From an uncultured Lactobacillus sp. (GTDB lineage: Bacteria > Bacillota > Bacilli > Lactobacillales > Lactobacillaceae): 64,000 nucleotides of DNA. Every line of letters starts with the position of its first letter. Positions within the stretch are counted from its first letter, which is position 1. Shown here in pieces: positions 45,662 to 55,084 of the stretch. The stretch is from assembly GCF_902491705.1 (NCBI RefSeq), contig NZ_CABUIW010000004.1, forward strand, positions 1 to 64,000, read 5' to 3'. Both the position numbers and the translations under genes were made by a program. The notes under the pieces were generated by a model, which did no database searches, was not told the DNA's origin, and saw nothing but the letters and a program-made list of their open reading frames with translations.

Positions 45662-46180
45662 ATGAGACAAGTTTGGCCAATCTTCTTGGGCATCCTGATT
45701 GTGATTGTAATCGGGATGATTTTTAAAGAGCGCAAACACTTTAGCTTTACCAAAGCACTTTTATTATTTGTAATGCTTTTGCTTTTTTCCACAATTAACT
45801 TTTTGATTATGTTCGGCATCATCTTTTTGTTCATGAGTACCGATCATGCATTGAAATTAGGAAATATCTTCTTGTTAATCGGAATCATGGTAGTTATTTC
45901 AGGAATTGTACTGTATTGGGATTTAAAACTTTTTCGAAAATTCTTCCCATTGTCAAATACAGTTTTAACTATTATTGAATACTACATTCAATGGACTTTG
46001 ATCTATATTACGATTTATCAAGTGATTTTTGATAATATTCGCAAAATTCCAAACATCTCAACTTATATTAAAATTGGTAATATTTTAGATCCAAACTTAT
46101 TTGTTGTGACGATTTTGCCGTCATTTATTTCTGTTTGGATTGCAGTGGTTTTATTCAAAAAGCGAATCGAAGCCTTTTAA
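45662..46180 (+). CDS. Polytopic membrane protein of unknown function
   Basis: 172 residues with five hydrophobic segments (about 5-22, 30-58, 65-85, 98-122 and 148-165). No recognisable motif. TTGGAGGAAG precedes the ATG. A single-gene unit between two terminators. Confidence 0.7.
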   Translation: MRQVWPIFLGILIVIVIGMIFKERKHFSFTKALLLFVMLLLFSTINFLIMFGIIFLFMSTDHALKLGNIFLLIGIMVVISGIVLYWDLKLFRKFFPLSNTVLTIIEYYIQWTLIYITIYQVIFDNIRKIPNISTYIKIGNILDPNLFVVTILPSFISVWIAVVLFKKRIEAF

Positions 46181-46202
46181 CTAAATTTTGAGCAAAAAAA
46201 TA

Positions 46203-46232
46203 AGTCTAACAGAAATCTGTTAGACTATTTTT
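46203..46232. terminator. Bidirectional terminator between membrane protein gene and rpmB
   Basis: AGTCTAACAG / CTGTTAGACT stem, AAAT loop; A-rich left and ATTTTT right flank. Confidence 0.88.
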
Positions 46233-46237
46233 GGTTA

Positions 46238-46423
46238 TTAGGCACGAGTAACTTTACCAGACTTTAAAGCCTTGGTTGAAACCCAAACGCGCTTTGGCTT
46301 ACCGTCAACAAGAATGCGAACTTTTTGAAGGTTTGGCTTCCAAGCACGACGAGCTGAGTTCAATGAGTGTGAACGTTTGTTACCGAATGTAGTCTTCTTA
46401 CCTGTTACGTAATCTTTTGCCAT
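46238..46423 (-). CDS. rpmB: 50S ribosomal protein L28
   Basis: 61 residues, standard length. [21 protein letters not shown] and [10 protein letters not shown] are typical. It has no Cys, so it is the zinc-free form. AGGAGG precedes the ATG. Divergent from the second asp23, the usual Firmicute context. Confidence 0.97.
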   Translation of the reverse strand: MAKDYVTGKKTTFGNKRSHSLNSARRAWKPNLQKVRILVDGKPKRVWVSTKALKSGKVTRA

Positions 46424-46518
46424 TTGCTAAACCTCCTTTATGTGTGGTGTCATACTTAATTAGATTATCATATGTTTTCGAGCAATTCAACTCTAAAAGG
46501 ATTTTTTTAACACGTATT

Positions 46519-46547
46519 TTGTTTATTGATTAAGTAAGTACTATGAT
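46519..46547 (+). promoter_or_regulatory. Promoter of asp23-fakA operon
   Basis: -35 TTGTTT (46519-46524), 17-base spacer, -10 TATGAT (46542-46547). Confidence 0.7.
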
Positions 46548-46590
46548 AAAATAATAAACGTATACATAGATAATGAGACGGAGGACAAAC

Positions 46591-46953
46591 ATGGCTGTTA
46601 AGATCAAGACAAAAGATGGTTTGATTGATATTTCAAACGGTGTAATTGCAACTGTTGTTGGTGGCGCAGCTACGTCTAACTATGGCGTTGTGGGAATGGC
46701 ATCAAAGAATGCTATTCGCGATGGCTTTGATGGGATTCTTAACCGCGCCAACTACAAACGTGGCGTTGTTGTAAAGTCAGAAGATAACGAAATTACTGTT
46801 GACGTGTACATTATTGTTGGTTATGGGCTTAAGATTTCTGAAGTAAGTAAGAATGTTCAAGACAGTGTTAAATTTAACCTGTCTAATCAATTAGGAATTA
46901 ATACTAAAGCCGTTAATGTAATCGTTCAAAGTGTAAAAGTACTTGACGAATAA
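46591..46953 (+). CDS. Asp23/YloU-like protein (second copy)
   Basis: 120 residues. IKTKDGLIDISNGVIATVVGGAATSNYGVVGM and the second VDVYIIVGYG repeat identify YloU. CGGAGGA lies 6 bases before ATG 46591, so I prefer this to an in-frame ATG at 46573 that precedes the binding site. Cotranscribed with the DAK-domain gene as in B. subtilis yloU-yloV. Confidence 0.93.
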   Translation: MAVKIKTKDGLIDISNGVIATVVGGAATSNYGVVGMASKNAIRDGFDGILNRANYKRGVVVKSEDNEITVDVYIIVGYGLKISEVSKNVQDSVKFNLSNQLGINTKAVNVIVQSVKVLDE

Positions 46954-46973
46954 TGTAAGCGAGGTTCTAAATA

Positions 46974-48635
46974 GTGGTTTTAAATGAGATAGATAGTAAA
47001 CAATTTAGAGATATGGTACGTGTTGCCACTCATAGAATTGGCAAGAATGCTGAATTTGTTAATTCATTGAATGTATTCCCGGTTCCTGATGGTGATACTG
47101 GTACCAACATGAATTTGACTATTGAAAGTGGTGCTAGAGCAGTTTCTGAAAATCCTAGCAGCAATGTTGGTGATTTGACTGAAAGCTTAGCTAAAGGAAT
47201 GTTGATGGGTGCTCGTGGTAACAGTGGTGTTATTACCTCACAATTATTCCGTGGCTTTTACAAAGCTACTCAGGGTATGAAGACTTTGACTGCTCAAGAA
47301 TTGGCTAACGCATTTTCAAATGGTGTAGCTACTGCTTACAAGGCAGTAATGAAGCCTGTTGAAGGTACTATTTTGACTGTAGCTCGCGTTGCAGCAACTG
47401 AAGGTGCAAGCAAGGCTAATGATACCGATGATGTTACTGAAGTAATGAAGGCTGTAGTTGAAGGTGCTAAAAAGGCTCTTAAATCAACTCCAGATTTGCT
47501 TCCAGTATTAAAGCAAGTTGGCGTTGTTGACTCCGGTGGTCAAGGACTTTTGTTCATTTATGAAGGTTTCTTAGAAGGTCTTCTTGGTGAAAACTTTGCT
47601 GATCAATATCAACCTGATGAAAACGAAATGGATGAAATGATCAATGCAATGCACCACCAATCTTCTGTACAAAGTCAATTAGCTACTCAAGATATCAAGA
47701 ACGGTTACTGTACTGAAATTATGGTAGACCTTAATGCTGATGTGCCAAACAAGAAGAAATTCGATTTGGAAGAATTTAGAAAGCACTTATCAGGTTTAGG
47801 TGATTCACTTTTAGCTGTTTCTGATGGTGAAATTGCTAAAGTTCACGTACACACTGAACACCCTGGCGATGTCTTTAAGTACGGCAGTCAATTCGGTCAA
47901 TTGGGCAAGATTAAGATCGACAACATGCGTATTCAACACGAAAGCATTGTTGATCAAGATGAAGAGCAACAAGAATCCGTAGACTTTGCTGTTATTGCAG
48001 TAGCTTCTGGTAATGGTATTAGAAAGTTATTCGAAAGCGAAGGCGTAAATCGAATTATTTCTGGTGGTCAAACCATGAACCCATCAACACAAGACTTTAT
48101 CGATGCTATCAAGAAGTCTGGTGCTAAGAAGGCTATTGTATTGCCAAATAACGGCAACATCGTTATGGCTGCTAAACAAGCTGCTGAAGTTAGCGACATT
48201 CCAGTAGGTATTGTTCCAAGTAAGACTATTTCTCAAGGTCTTACTGCAATGCTTTCATTTAACCCAGATGCTTCTGTTGATGAAAACGTTGAAGCTATGT
48301 CAGAAGATCTTGACACTGTAGTTTCAGGTGAAGTAACTCAAGCTACTCGTGATACTGAAATCGACGATGTGGAAATCCATAAGAATGATTACCTCGGTAT
48401 CATTGATGGCAATATTAAGGTTGATAATGCTGACTTGATCAAGACTACTACTGAAATGATTGAAAAGATGCTTGATGAAGATTCTGAAATCATCACAATC
48501 ATGTATGGTCGTGATTCAAATGAAGAAGAAGCACAAAAAGTGGTTAGCCAACTTGAAGAAAAGCATGATGATCTTGAATTTGAAATTCATGATGGTGGTC
48601 AACCTGTATATCATTTCTTAGTATCAGTTGAATAA
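46974..48635 (+). CDS. fakA: DAK-domain fatty acid kinase catalytic subunit (FakA/YloV)
   Basis: 553 residues from GTG. An N-terminal Dak2 nucleotide domain (about 8-205) contains NVFPVPDGDTGTNM, MLMGARGNSGVI and DSGGQGLLF. A middle zinc-like domain and a C-terminal YloV/FakA domain follow. Phosphorylates exogenous fatty acids bound to FakB for phospholipid synthesis with PlsX/PlsY. plsX and acpP are two genes downstream, supporting that role. FakB is not in the window. Confidence 0.92.
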   Translation: MVLNEIDSKQFRDMVRVATHRIGKNAEFVNSLNVFPVPDGDTGTNMNLTIESGARAVSENPSSNVGDLTESLAKGMLMGARGNSGVITSQLFRGFYKATQGMKTLTAQELANAFSNGVATAYKAVMKPVEGTILTVARVAATEGASKANDTDDVTEVMKAVVEGAKKALKSTPDLLPVLKQVGVVDSGGQGLLFIYEGFLEGLLGENFADQYQPDENEMDEMINAMHHQSSVQSQLATQDIKNGYCTEIMVDLNADVPNKKKFDLEEFRKHLSGLGDSLLAVSDGEIAKVHVHTEHPGDVFKYGSQFGQLGKIKIDNMRIQHESIVDQDEEQQESVDFAVIAVASGNGIRKLFESEGVNRIISGGQTMNPSTQDFIDAIKKSGAKKAIVLPNNGNIVMAAKQAAEVSDIPVGIVPSKTISQGLTAMLSFNPDASVDENVEAMSEDLDTVVSGEVTQATRDTEIDDVEIHKNDYLGIIDGNIKVDNADLIKTTTEMIEKMLDEDSEIITIMYGRDSNEEEAQKVVSQLEEKHDDLEFEIHDGGQPVYHFLVSVE

Positions 48636-48636
48636 A

Positions 48637-50673
48637 ATGATAGATAATGCATTATTTGCTCCTGTAACGGATTTAAAAGGTGTGGGGACAAAGACTGCAG
48701 CTGATCTAGGAAGCTTAGGAATTTATAGTATTTATGATTTGCTATTTTATTTTCCTTTTCGATATGACGAACTTCAGACATTGCCATTAGATCAAATCAT
48801 GGATGGTCAAAAGGTAATGCTGAAAGGAATTGTAGCAACTGAGCCTTTTGTTAGTCGATTTGGATATAAAAAGAGCAGACTAAGCTTCAAATTAAGAATT
48901 GACCATGATGTTGTCATGGTCAATTTTTTTAATCAGCCGTGGTTAAAAAGCAAAATTGAAGTTGGACAAGAAGTTGCTATTTATGGCAAGTATAATGTTG
49001 CTCGGCAAAGTCTGTCTGCATTCAAATTTGTTGCTGCTAAAGAAAACGATAGTGGCATGGCCCCAATTTATCCTATTAACCGGCATGTGAAGCAAAAAAA
49101 GTTAATAAATTTAATCAATCTGGCAATTGATAGCTTTTTAGATCAAGTTCAAGATATTGTTCCTAAAGAAATTAGAGAAAAATATCGTTTGCTTCATGAT
49201 CAAGAGATTATTCAAAAAATGCACCACCCTAAAAATGGGCAAGAAGCAGAATTAGCTAAAAGAAGTGCAATTTTCCGTGAGTTCTTTATTTTTGAATTAC
49301 AACTAGCTTTATTGGCTAATCATGATGGTAAACAACATGGTTATGCTAAAAAGTATGATCTAAAAGAAATTGCTAAGTTAACTAAGTCATTGCCATTTGA
49401 ACTTTCAGATGATCAAAAGAAAGTCATTAATGAAATTTTTGCGGATATGCATTCAGATGGTCAAATGAGAAGATTGCTTCAAGGTGACGTTGGTTCTGGT
49501 AAAACTGTGGTAGCTGTTTATGCTATTTTTGCGGCAATTACAGCAGGTTATCAGGCTGCCTTGATGGTACCAACCGAAATCTTAGCTACGCAGCATTTTA
49601 AAAAGATTGATGAATTATTGCGACCATTGGGTGTAAGAGTAGCCTTATTAACAGGAAACACTAAAACGCTGGAGCGACGAGAAATTTATCGAGAATTAAC
49701 GGACGGAACGATTAATGTAGTTATTGGTACGCATGCGTTAATTCAAAAAAATGTGATCTTTAAGAAATTAGGTTTGGTTATTATTGATGAGCAACATAGA
49801 TTTGGTGTTGGTCAAAGACAAGCTTTGATTAATAAAGGTGATAGTCCTGATATTTTAGCAATGACAGCTACGCCAATTCCTAGAACTTTAGCTTTAACTG
49901 TTTATGGTGATATGACAGTATCTGAAATTCATCATTTACCTTCTGGCAGAAAGCCAATCATTTCAGTTTGGAAGACAAGCAGCCAGATGAAGGATGTTTA
50001 TAAATTGATGCATGAGCAGCTTGCTCAAGGTTTTCAAATTTACGCAGTTACGCCTTTAATTACAGAATCAGAGACGCTTGATTTGAAAAATGCAGAAGAA
50101 TTGCATAAGAAATTAAGTCATGATTTTCCTGATCAAAATGTAGTACTTTTACATGGTCAAATGCCAGGAGCTAAAAAAGACAAGATTATGTCTGCTTTTG
50201 CTAATGGCGAGATTAATATTTTAGTAACTACCAGTGTAATTGAAGTTGGTGTTGACGTAGCTAATGCCAATATGATGATCATCTATAATGCTGATCGATT
50301 TGGTTTAAGTCAATTGCACCAATTGCGCGGAAGAATCGGGCGTGGTCAAACGCAAAGTTATTGTGTTTTTATTGCAGATCCTAAGACTGATTCTGGTAAA
50401 GCTAGAATGAAGATTATAGCCGAAACTAATAATGGCTTTAAACTCGCTGAAGAAGACCTTAAAATGCGTGGTGAAGGAGACTTGTTTGGTAAAGCTCAGT
50501 CAGGTTTACCTGAATTTCGTGTAGGTGATGTTGTAAATAATTACAACACACTGGTAGTAGCACAAAAAGTTGCACGTGAACTTGTTAAACAGGACCCTGA
50601 ATTATCTAATCCTGAACATAATCCATTAAAGCAAGTGTTAGAATATAAACAATTAGAACAAAACAGAATTTAA
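48637..50673 (+). CDS. recG: ATP-dependent DNA helicase RecG
   Basis: 678 residues. Wedge domain (about 60-160), helicase lobe 1 with Walker A GDVGSGKTVV and IIDEQHRFG, and lobe 2 with GRIGRGQTQSYC and the TRG-like tail. Remodels stalled forks. ATG 48637 follows the fakA stop by one base. An in-frame TTG at 48628 is possible, and neither has a good ribosome binding site, so coupling is likely. Confidence 0.95.
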   Translation: MIDNALFAPVTDLKGVGTKTAADLGSLGIYSIYDLLFYFPFRYDELQTLPLDQIMDGQKVMLKGIVATEPFVSRFGYKKSRLSFKLRIDHDVVMVNFFNQPWLKSKIEVGQEVAIYGKYNVARQSLSAFKFVAAKENDSGMAPIYPINRHVKQKKLINLINLAIDSFLDQVQDIVPKEIREKYRLLHDQEIIQKMHHPKNGQEAELAKRSAIFREFFIFELQLALLANHDGKQHGYAKKYDLKEIAKLTKSLPFELSDDQKKVINEIFADMHSDGQMRRLLQGDVGSGKTVVAVYAIFAAITAGYQAALMVPTEILATQHFKKIDELLRPLGVRVALLTGNTKTLERREIYRELTDGTINVVIGTHALIQKNVIFKKLGLVIIDEQHRFGVGQRQALINKGDSPDILAMTATPIPRTLALTVYGDMTVSEIHHLPSGRKPIISVWKTSSQMKDVYKLMHEQLAQGFQIYAVTPLITESETLDLKNAEELHKKLSHDFPDQNVVLLHGQMPGAKKDKIMSAFANGEINILVTTSVIEVGVDVANANMMIIYNADRFGLSQLHQLRGRIGRGQTQSYCVFIADPKTDSGKARMKIIAETNNGFKLAEEDLKMRGEGDLFGKAQSGLPEFRVGDVVNNYNTLVVAQKVARELVKQDPELSNPEHNPLKQVLEYKQLEQNRI

Positions 50674-50692
50674 AAAGATGTGGTGAAAATAT

Positions 50693-51694
50693 ATGAGAAC
50701 AATTGCAATTGACGCTATGGGCGGTGAAAATGCTCCAGAAGCAATCGTTAAGGCTGTTTTAAAAGCTAAAGATGAAATGCCTGACACCAAGTTTGTATTG
50801 TTTGGTGATAAAGAACAATTGCGTGAATTAATTCCAGCTGATCAAATTAATGATCAATTAGGCGTTGTGCCTACAACTGAAGTTATTGCAGATGAAGACG
50901 AACCAGTTAAAGCCATTAGAAGAAAGAAAGATTCTTCAATGGTAGTTGCTGCAAATTATGTTAAAGAAGGTAAAGCTGATGCTCTTCTTTCTTTAGGTAA
51001 TACTGGTGCACTTTTATCATGTGGAATTTTTATCATTGGAAGAATTAAAGGTATTGTTCGACCAGGCTTAATGCCAACTTTGCCAGCACAAAACAGCGAT
51101 GATGGCTTTAACATGGTTGACGTAGGTGCTAATGCTAAGAGTAAGCCAGAATATTTGTTGCAATGGGCTCAAATGGCATCTTACTATGCAGAAAAAATTC
51201 GTGGTATCGACAATCCACGTATTAGCCTTTTAAACAATGGTGCAGAAAGCGATAAAGGTGATGACGTTCACCAAAAAGCTTACGAATTATTAAAAGACAG
51301 TGATTTAAACTTCCAAGGCAATATCGAAGGTAACGAATTATTGTTAGGCAACACTGATGTTGTAGTTACCGATGGTTTTACTGGTAATGCCGTTCTTAAG
51401 AACATTGAAGGTACTTCAAGTGTTATCTTGCATCTGTTAAAAGACAGCCTGTTAAACGGCGGTGTAATGACCAAGCTGGGTGCTTTAATGGTAAAGGGAT
51501 CATTATCTAGCCTTGCATCAAAATTTGATACAGCTAAGTATGGTGGTGCTGTACTTTTAGGTGTAAATGCACCAGTTGTAAAGACTCATGGTCGTTCTAA
51601 TGAAAGACCTATTTATTACACCTTGAAGCAAATCGATAAAATGATTGAAGAAAAACTTGTTGAAGAATTTAGAGACGAATTCGCAACAAAATAG
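50693..51694 (+). CDS. plsX: Phosphate acyltransferase PlsX
   Basis: 333 residues. IAIDAMGGENAPEAIVKA start, SLGNTGALLSCG and the GFTGNAVLK segment are family signatures. Converts acyl-ACP to acyl-phosphate for glycerolipid synthesis. GGTGAAAATAT precedes the ATG. acpP follows. Confidence 0.96.
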   Translation: MRTIAIDAMGGENAPEAIVKAVLKAKDEMPDTKFVLFGDKEQLRELIPADQINDQLGVVPTTEVIADEDEPVKAIRRKKDSSMVVAANYVKEGKADALLSLGNTGALLSCGIFIIGRIKGIVRPGLMPTLPAQNSDDGFNMVDVGANAKSKPEYLLQWAQMASYYAEKIRGIDNPRISLLNNGAESDKGDDVHQKAYELLKDSDLNFQGNIEGNELLLGNTDVVVTDGFTGNAVLKNIEGTSSVILHLLKDSLLNGGVMTKLGALMVKGSLSSLASKFDTAKYGGAVLLGVNAPVVKTHGRSNERPIYYTLKQIDKMIEEKLVEEFRDEFATK

Positions 51695-51727
51695 TACAAT
51701 GTTTTATTAAAAAGGAAGGTTATGTAT

Positions 51728-51970
51728 ATGTCAGAAGAAGAAATTTTTAATAAGATCAAAGATTTAATCGCTGAAAATTTTGAAATTGATAAGGATAAGA
51801 TCACTGAAAGCACTAGTTTTACTGATGATTTAGATGCTGACTCAATTGACTTGGTAGAATTCATTTTGCAACTTGAAGATGAATTTGGTTCAGAAATCCC
51901 TGATGATGAAGCTGAAAAAATTAAAACAGTTGGGGATGCAGTCTCATATATCAAGTCTCATCAAGGTTAA
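51728..51970 (+). CDS. acpP: Acyl carrier protein
   Basis: 80 residues. The phosphopantetheine attachment Ser is in [14 protein letters not shown] (Ser about 38). AAGGAAGG sits 8 bases before ATG 51728; an upstream ATG at 51722 is too close to it. Carries acyl chains used by PlsX. It is followed by a terminator and then opp, not by rnc. Confidence 0.95.
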   Translation: MSEEEIFNKIKDLIAENFEIDKDKITESTSFTDDLDADSIDLVEFILQLEDEFGSEIPDDEAEKIKTVGDAVSYIKSHQG

Positions 51971-51980
51971 TTTCCTAAAA

Positions 51981-52014
51981 AAAGCCGTGTCGTTATTTGC
52001 ATACGACCGGCTTT
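51981..52014 (+). terminator. Terminator of acpP
   Basis: AAAGCCG-T-GTCG pairs with CGAC-CGGCTTT. An 11-base loop holds TTATTTGCATA; GTGTTT follows. The loop contains the opp -35. Confidence 0.75.
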
Positions 52015-52025
52015 GTGTTTATAAT
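51997..52025 (+). promoter_or_regulatory. Promoter of oppDFBC, embedded in the acpP terminator
   Basis: -35 TTGCAT (51997-52002) in the terminator loop, 17-base spacer, -10 TATAAT (52020-52025). Leader of about 58 bases follows. Confidence 0.7.
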
Positions 52026-52089
52026 TAGAAAATAAATAGAAAAGATTAAACGGCTTTTAATGAATAAAGTCTAAATGGAGGAATGACCT

Positions 52090-53118
52090 TTGGAAAAGCA
52101 GAGTGATCTATTATTAGATATTCAGCACCTGCATACGGCGTACCGTTTGCAAGGGAAATTCTATGATGCTGCAGATGATATTAATTTGACTTTGAAGCGT
52201 GACGAAATTTTAGCTATCGTAGGCGAATCTGGTTGCGGTAAGAGTACTATCGCTGCAAGTATTATTGGATTATATGATCATAAGAATACCAAAGTTACAG
52301 GTGATATTCTTTACAATGAATTAAATTTAGTGGGCTTAAATGAATCTTTGTTTAATAAGATTCGTGGTGACAAGATTGGTATGATCTTCCAGGATCCACT
52401 TGCCAGCTTGAACCCTTTGATGCGTGTTGGTGACCAAGTTGCTGAAACGCTTTATTACCATACAGACATGGATGAAAAAGCACGTCATGCACGTGTAATT
52501 GAATTGTTCAATCAAGTAGGTATGCCAAAGCCTGAAGAAATGTACGCAATGTACCCACATGAATTATCAGGTGGTTTGCGTCAACGTGTTGTTATTGCGA
52601 TGGCTATTGCATGCAAGCCTGAAATTATCATTGCTGATGAACCAACAACTGCTTTGGATGTTACTATTCAAGCTCAAATTTTGGACTTGCTTGAAGACAT
52701 TCAAAGACAATCACACTCAGGTATTATCTTGATTACCCACGACTTGGGCGTTGTGGCAGAAACTGCAGATGAAGTTGCTGTTATGTATGCTGGTCAAATC
52801 GTAGAAAAATCAGATGTAAAGACTATTTTTGAAAATCCTCTTCATCCGTATACAAGATCATTGCTTAACTCAATGCCTCAATCTGATGATACAGATGAGG
52901 ACCTCCATGTTATTCACGGTACTGTGCCATCACTTAAAAATATGCCACGTACAGGTGATAGATTTGCTGCTAGAATTCCATGGATTCCAGCAAGTGCTCA
53001 TGAAGAAGATCCAAAAGTACATGAAGTGGCTCCTGGTCACTGGGTAAGATGTACTTGCTGGAAGAGCTTCCATTTTGAGGATGAAGACGAATCGCAAAAA
53101 GCAGCAAGTGGGGAGTAG
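52090..53118 (+). CDS. oppD: Oligopeptide ABC transporter ATP-binding protein OppD
   Basis: 342 residues from TTG, GGAGG about 8 bases upstream. Walker A GESGCGKST, signature LSGGLRQRV, Walker B IIADEPTTALD, and the OppD-type C-terminal region with NPLHPYTRSLLNSMP and the Cys-containing tail (VRCTCWKS). Energises peptide import, with OppF. Confidence 0.96.
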   Translation: MEKQSDLLLDIQHLHTAYRLQGKFYDAADDINLTLKRDEILAIVGESGCGKSTIAASIIGLYDHKNTKVTGDILYNELNLVGLNESLFNKIRGDKIGMIFQDPLASLNPLMRVGDQVAETLYYHTDMDEKARHARVIELFNQVGMPKPEEMYAMYPHELSGGLRQRVVIAMAIACKPEIIIADEPTTALDVTIQAQILDLLEDIQRQSHSGIILITHDLGVVAETADEVAVMYAGQIVEKSDVKTIFENPLHPYTRSLLNSMPQSDDTDEDLHVIHGTVPSLKNMPRTGDRFAARIPWIPASAHEEDPKVHEVAPGHWVRCTCWKSFHFEDEDESQKAASGE

Positions 53119-53121
53119 TAT

Positions 53122-54108
53122 ATGGCGAAAGAAATAATTCAAATCAAAGATTTAAAAGTATATTACCCAATTCGTTCTGGCTTTTGGAACAGAATTACAG
53201 ATTATGTTCGTGCCGTTGATGGTGTTAACTTTTCAATTGGCGAAGGAGAAACTTACGGCTTAATCGGTGAATCTGGTTCTGGTAAGTCAACGACTGGTAA
53301 AGCAATTGTTGGTGTTGAAAAAGTTACAAGCGGCCAAATCATGTACAAAGGTTTGGATGTAACTAAGGCAAGCAACCGTAAAAAGCTTGACTACAACAAA
53401 GATGTTCAAATGATTTTCCAGGATTCAATGTCAAGTTTGAACCCAAGAAAGAGAATTGAAGACATCATTGCTGAACCTATTAGAAACTTCGAGAATTTGA
53501 CTACTGATCAAGAAAGAGATCGAGTACAGGAATTACTTGATATTGTAGGGATGCCAAGTGACGCTATTTATAAGTATCCACACGAATTCTCTGGTGGTCA
53601 GCGTCAAAGAATTGGTGTTGCACGTGCCGTTGCTACTAATCCAAAATTGATTGTTGCCGATGAACCTACTAGTGCTTTGGACTTGTCAGTTCAAGCACAG
53701 GTTTTGAACTTCATGAAGCACATTCAACAACAATATAACATTGCATACTTATTCATTTCTCACGACTTAGGTGTTGTTAAGCACATGTCAGAAAACTTAG
53801 CAATTATGCACCGTGGTCGTTTAGTAGAATTAGGTAGTCGTGACGAAATTTACAAGCACCCAATTCATATTTATACTAAGCGTCTTCTTTCTGCAATTCC
53901 TAAAGTAGATGTAGAACACCGTGAAGAACACAAGAAGCACCGTGAACAAGTTGAAAAGGAATTCGAAGAAAACCAAAGCAAATGGTATGACAAGGATGGT
54001 CGTGTATATCCACTTCAAAAAGTAGCTCCTAACCACTGGGTAGCTTTACCAAAAGACATGGCACAAGAAGCTAAGCTTGAAGAACGAGAAGAAAAGGAGA
54101 GTGATTAA
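53122..54108 (+). CDS. oppF: Oligopeptide ABC transporter ATP-binding protein OppF
   Basis: 328 residues. Walker A GESGSGKST, signature FSGGQRQRI, Walker B IVADEPTSALD, PIHIYTKRLLSAIP in the C-terminal domain. Starts three bases after the oppD stop, with GGGGAG just upstream. Confidence 0.96.
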   Translation: MAKEIIQIKDLKVYYPIRSGFWNRITDYVRAVDGVNFSIGEGETYGLIGESGSGKSTTGKAIVGVEKVTSGQIMYKGLDVTKASNRKKLDYNKDVQMIFQDSMSSLNPRKRIEDIIAEPIRNFENLTTDQERDRVQELLDIVGMPSDAIYKYPHEFSGGQRQRIGVARAVATNPKLIVADEPTSALDLSVQAQVLNFMKHIQQQYNIAYLFISHDLGVVKHMSENLAIMHRGRLVELGSRDEIYKHPIHIYTKRLLSAIPKVDVEHREEHKKHREQVEKEFEENQSKWYDKDGRVYPLQKVAPNHWVALPKDMAQEAKLEEREEKESD

Positions 54109-54110
54109 GC

Positions 54111-55070
54111 ATGTGGAAAACAATCTTACGTCGTTTGTTAATCATGATCCCTCAATTGATCATCTTGAGTTTGCTTGTCTTTCTTTTAGCTAAGATGATG
54201 CCTGGTGACCCATTTAGCGGATCAATTAACCCTAACACTGACCCAAAGCAAATTGAAGCTTTAAGAAGAGCTGCAGGTCTTTATGATCCATGGTATGTAC
54301 AATACTTTAGATGGGTGGGTAACTTGTTCCATGGTGACCTTGGTACAAGTTACATCCAACACGTTCCAGTAGTTTCATTGATTGCCGACCGTGCAAGCAA
54401 CACCTTCTGGTTATCACTTTTAACTACTATCTTGACTTATAGTATTGCGATTCCTTTGGGTATTACTGCTGGTCGTCACCAAGATGAATGGCAAGATACT
54501 AGTGTCCAAATCTTTAACTACATTACTTTGGCAACACCAGGATTCGTATTCTATATCTTAGGATTATGGCTCTTTGGTTTTACTTTAGGCTGGTTCCCAA
54601 TTTCAGGATCAGTTTCAGCTAACGCTTCAGGATTCTGGGGCGTACTTGGCAGTCGTCTTTACCACATGATTTTGCCAGCAATCTTGTATGCTTTGATTAC
54701 TACTACTGGTACTGTACAGTACTTGAGAACAGGAATTGTTGATAACAAGGTTGAAGACTACGTTAGAACTGCCCGCAGTAAGGGTGTTCCTGAAAACGTT
54801 GTTTTCCATAAGCACATTTTGAGAAACTCATTATTGCCAATTGCTGCCTTCCTTGGTAACACTATTACTGGTTTACTTAGTGGTTCAATGATTATTGAAA
54901 GTGTCTTCAGTTATCCTGGTATGGGTAAGTTATTCCTTGACTCAATCAGTCAACGTGACTACACCACTTTAACTGCTTTGATTCTTATCTTTGGTATTTT
55001 GACTTTAATTGGTAACTTATTGTCAGATATCATTATGAGTATCATTGACCCACGTATTAGAATTCAATAG
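54111..55070 (+). CDS. oppB: Oligopeptide ABC transporter permease OppB
   Basis: 319 residues, six membrane segments, cytoplasmic coupling motif YVRTARSKGVPENVVFHKHILRN. Typical MWKTILRRLLIMIPQL start. GGAGAG upstream. Confidence 0.95.
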   Translation: MWKTILRRLLIMIPQLIILSLLVFLLAKMMPGDPFSGSINPNTDPKQIEALRRAAGLYDPWYVQYFRWVGNLFHGDLGTSYIQHVPVVSLIADRASNTFWLSLLTTILTYSIAIPLGITAGRHQDEWQDTSVQIFNYITLATPGFVFYILGLWLFGFTLGWFPISGSVSANASGFWGVLGSRLYHMILPAILYALITTTGTVQYLRTGIVDNKVEDYVRTARSKGVPENVVFHKHILRNSLLPIAAFLGNTITGLLSGSMIIESVFSYPGMGKLFLDSISQRDYTTLTALILIFGILTLIGNLLSDIIMSIIDPRIRIQ

Positions 55071-55084
55071 GGAGGAGAGAAGAA

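Noticed and set aside
51616..51954. 112-codon minus-strand frame across plsX/acpP
   Set aside because: Mirror of acpP and the plsX end, Ser-rich low-complexity product, no initiation signals.
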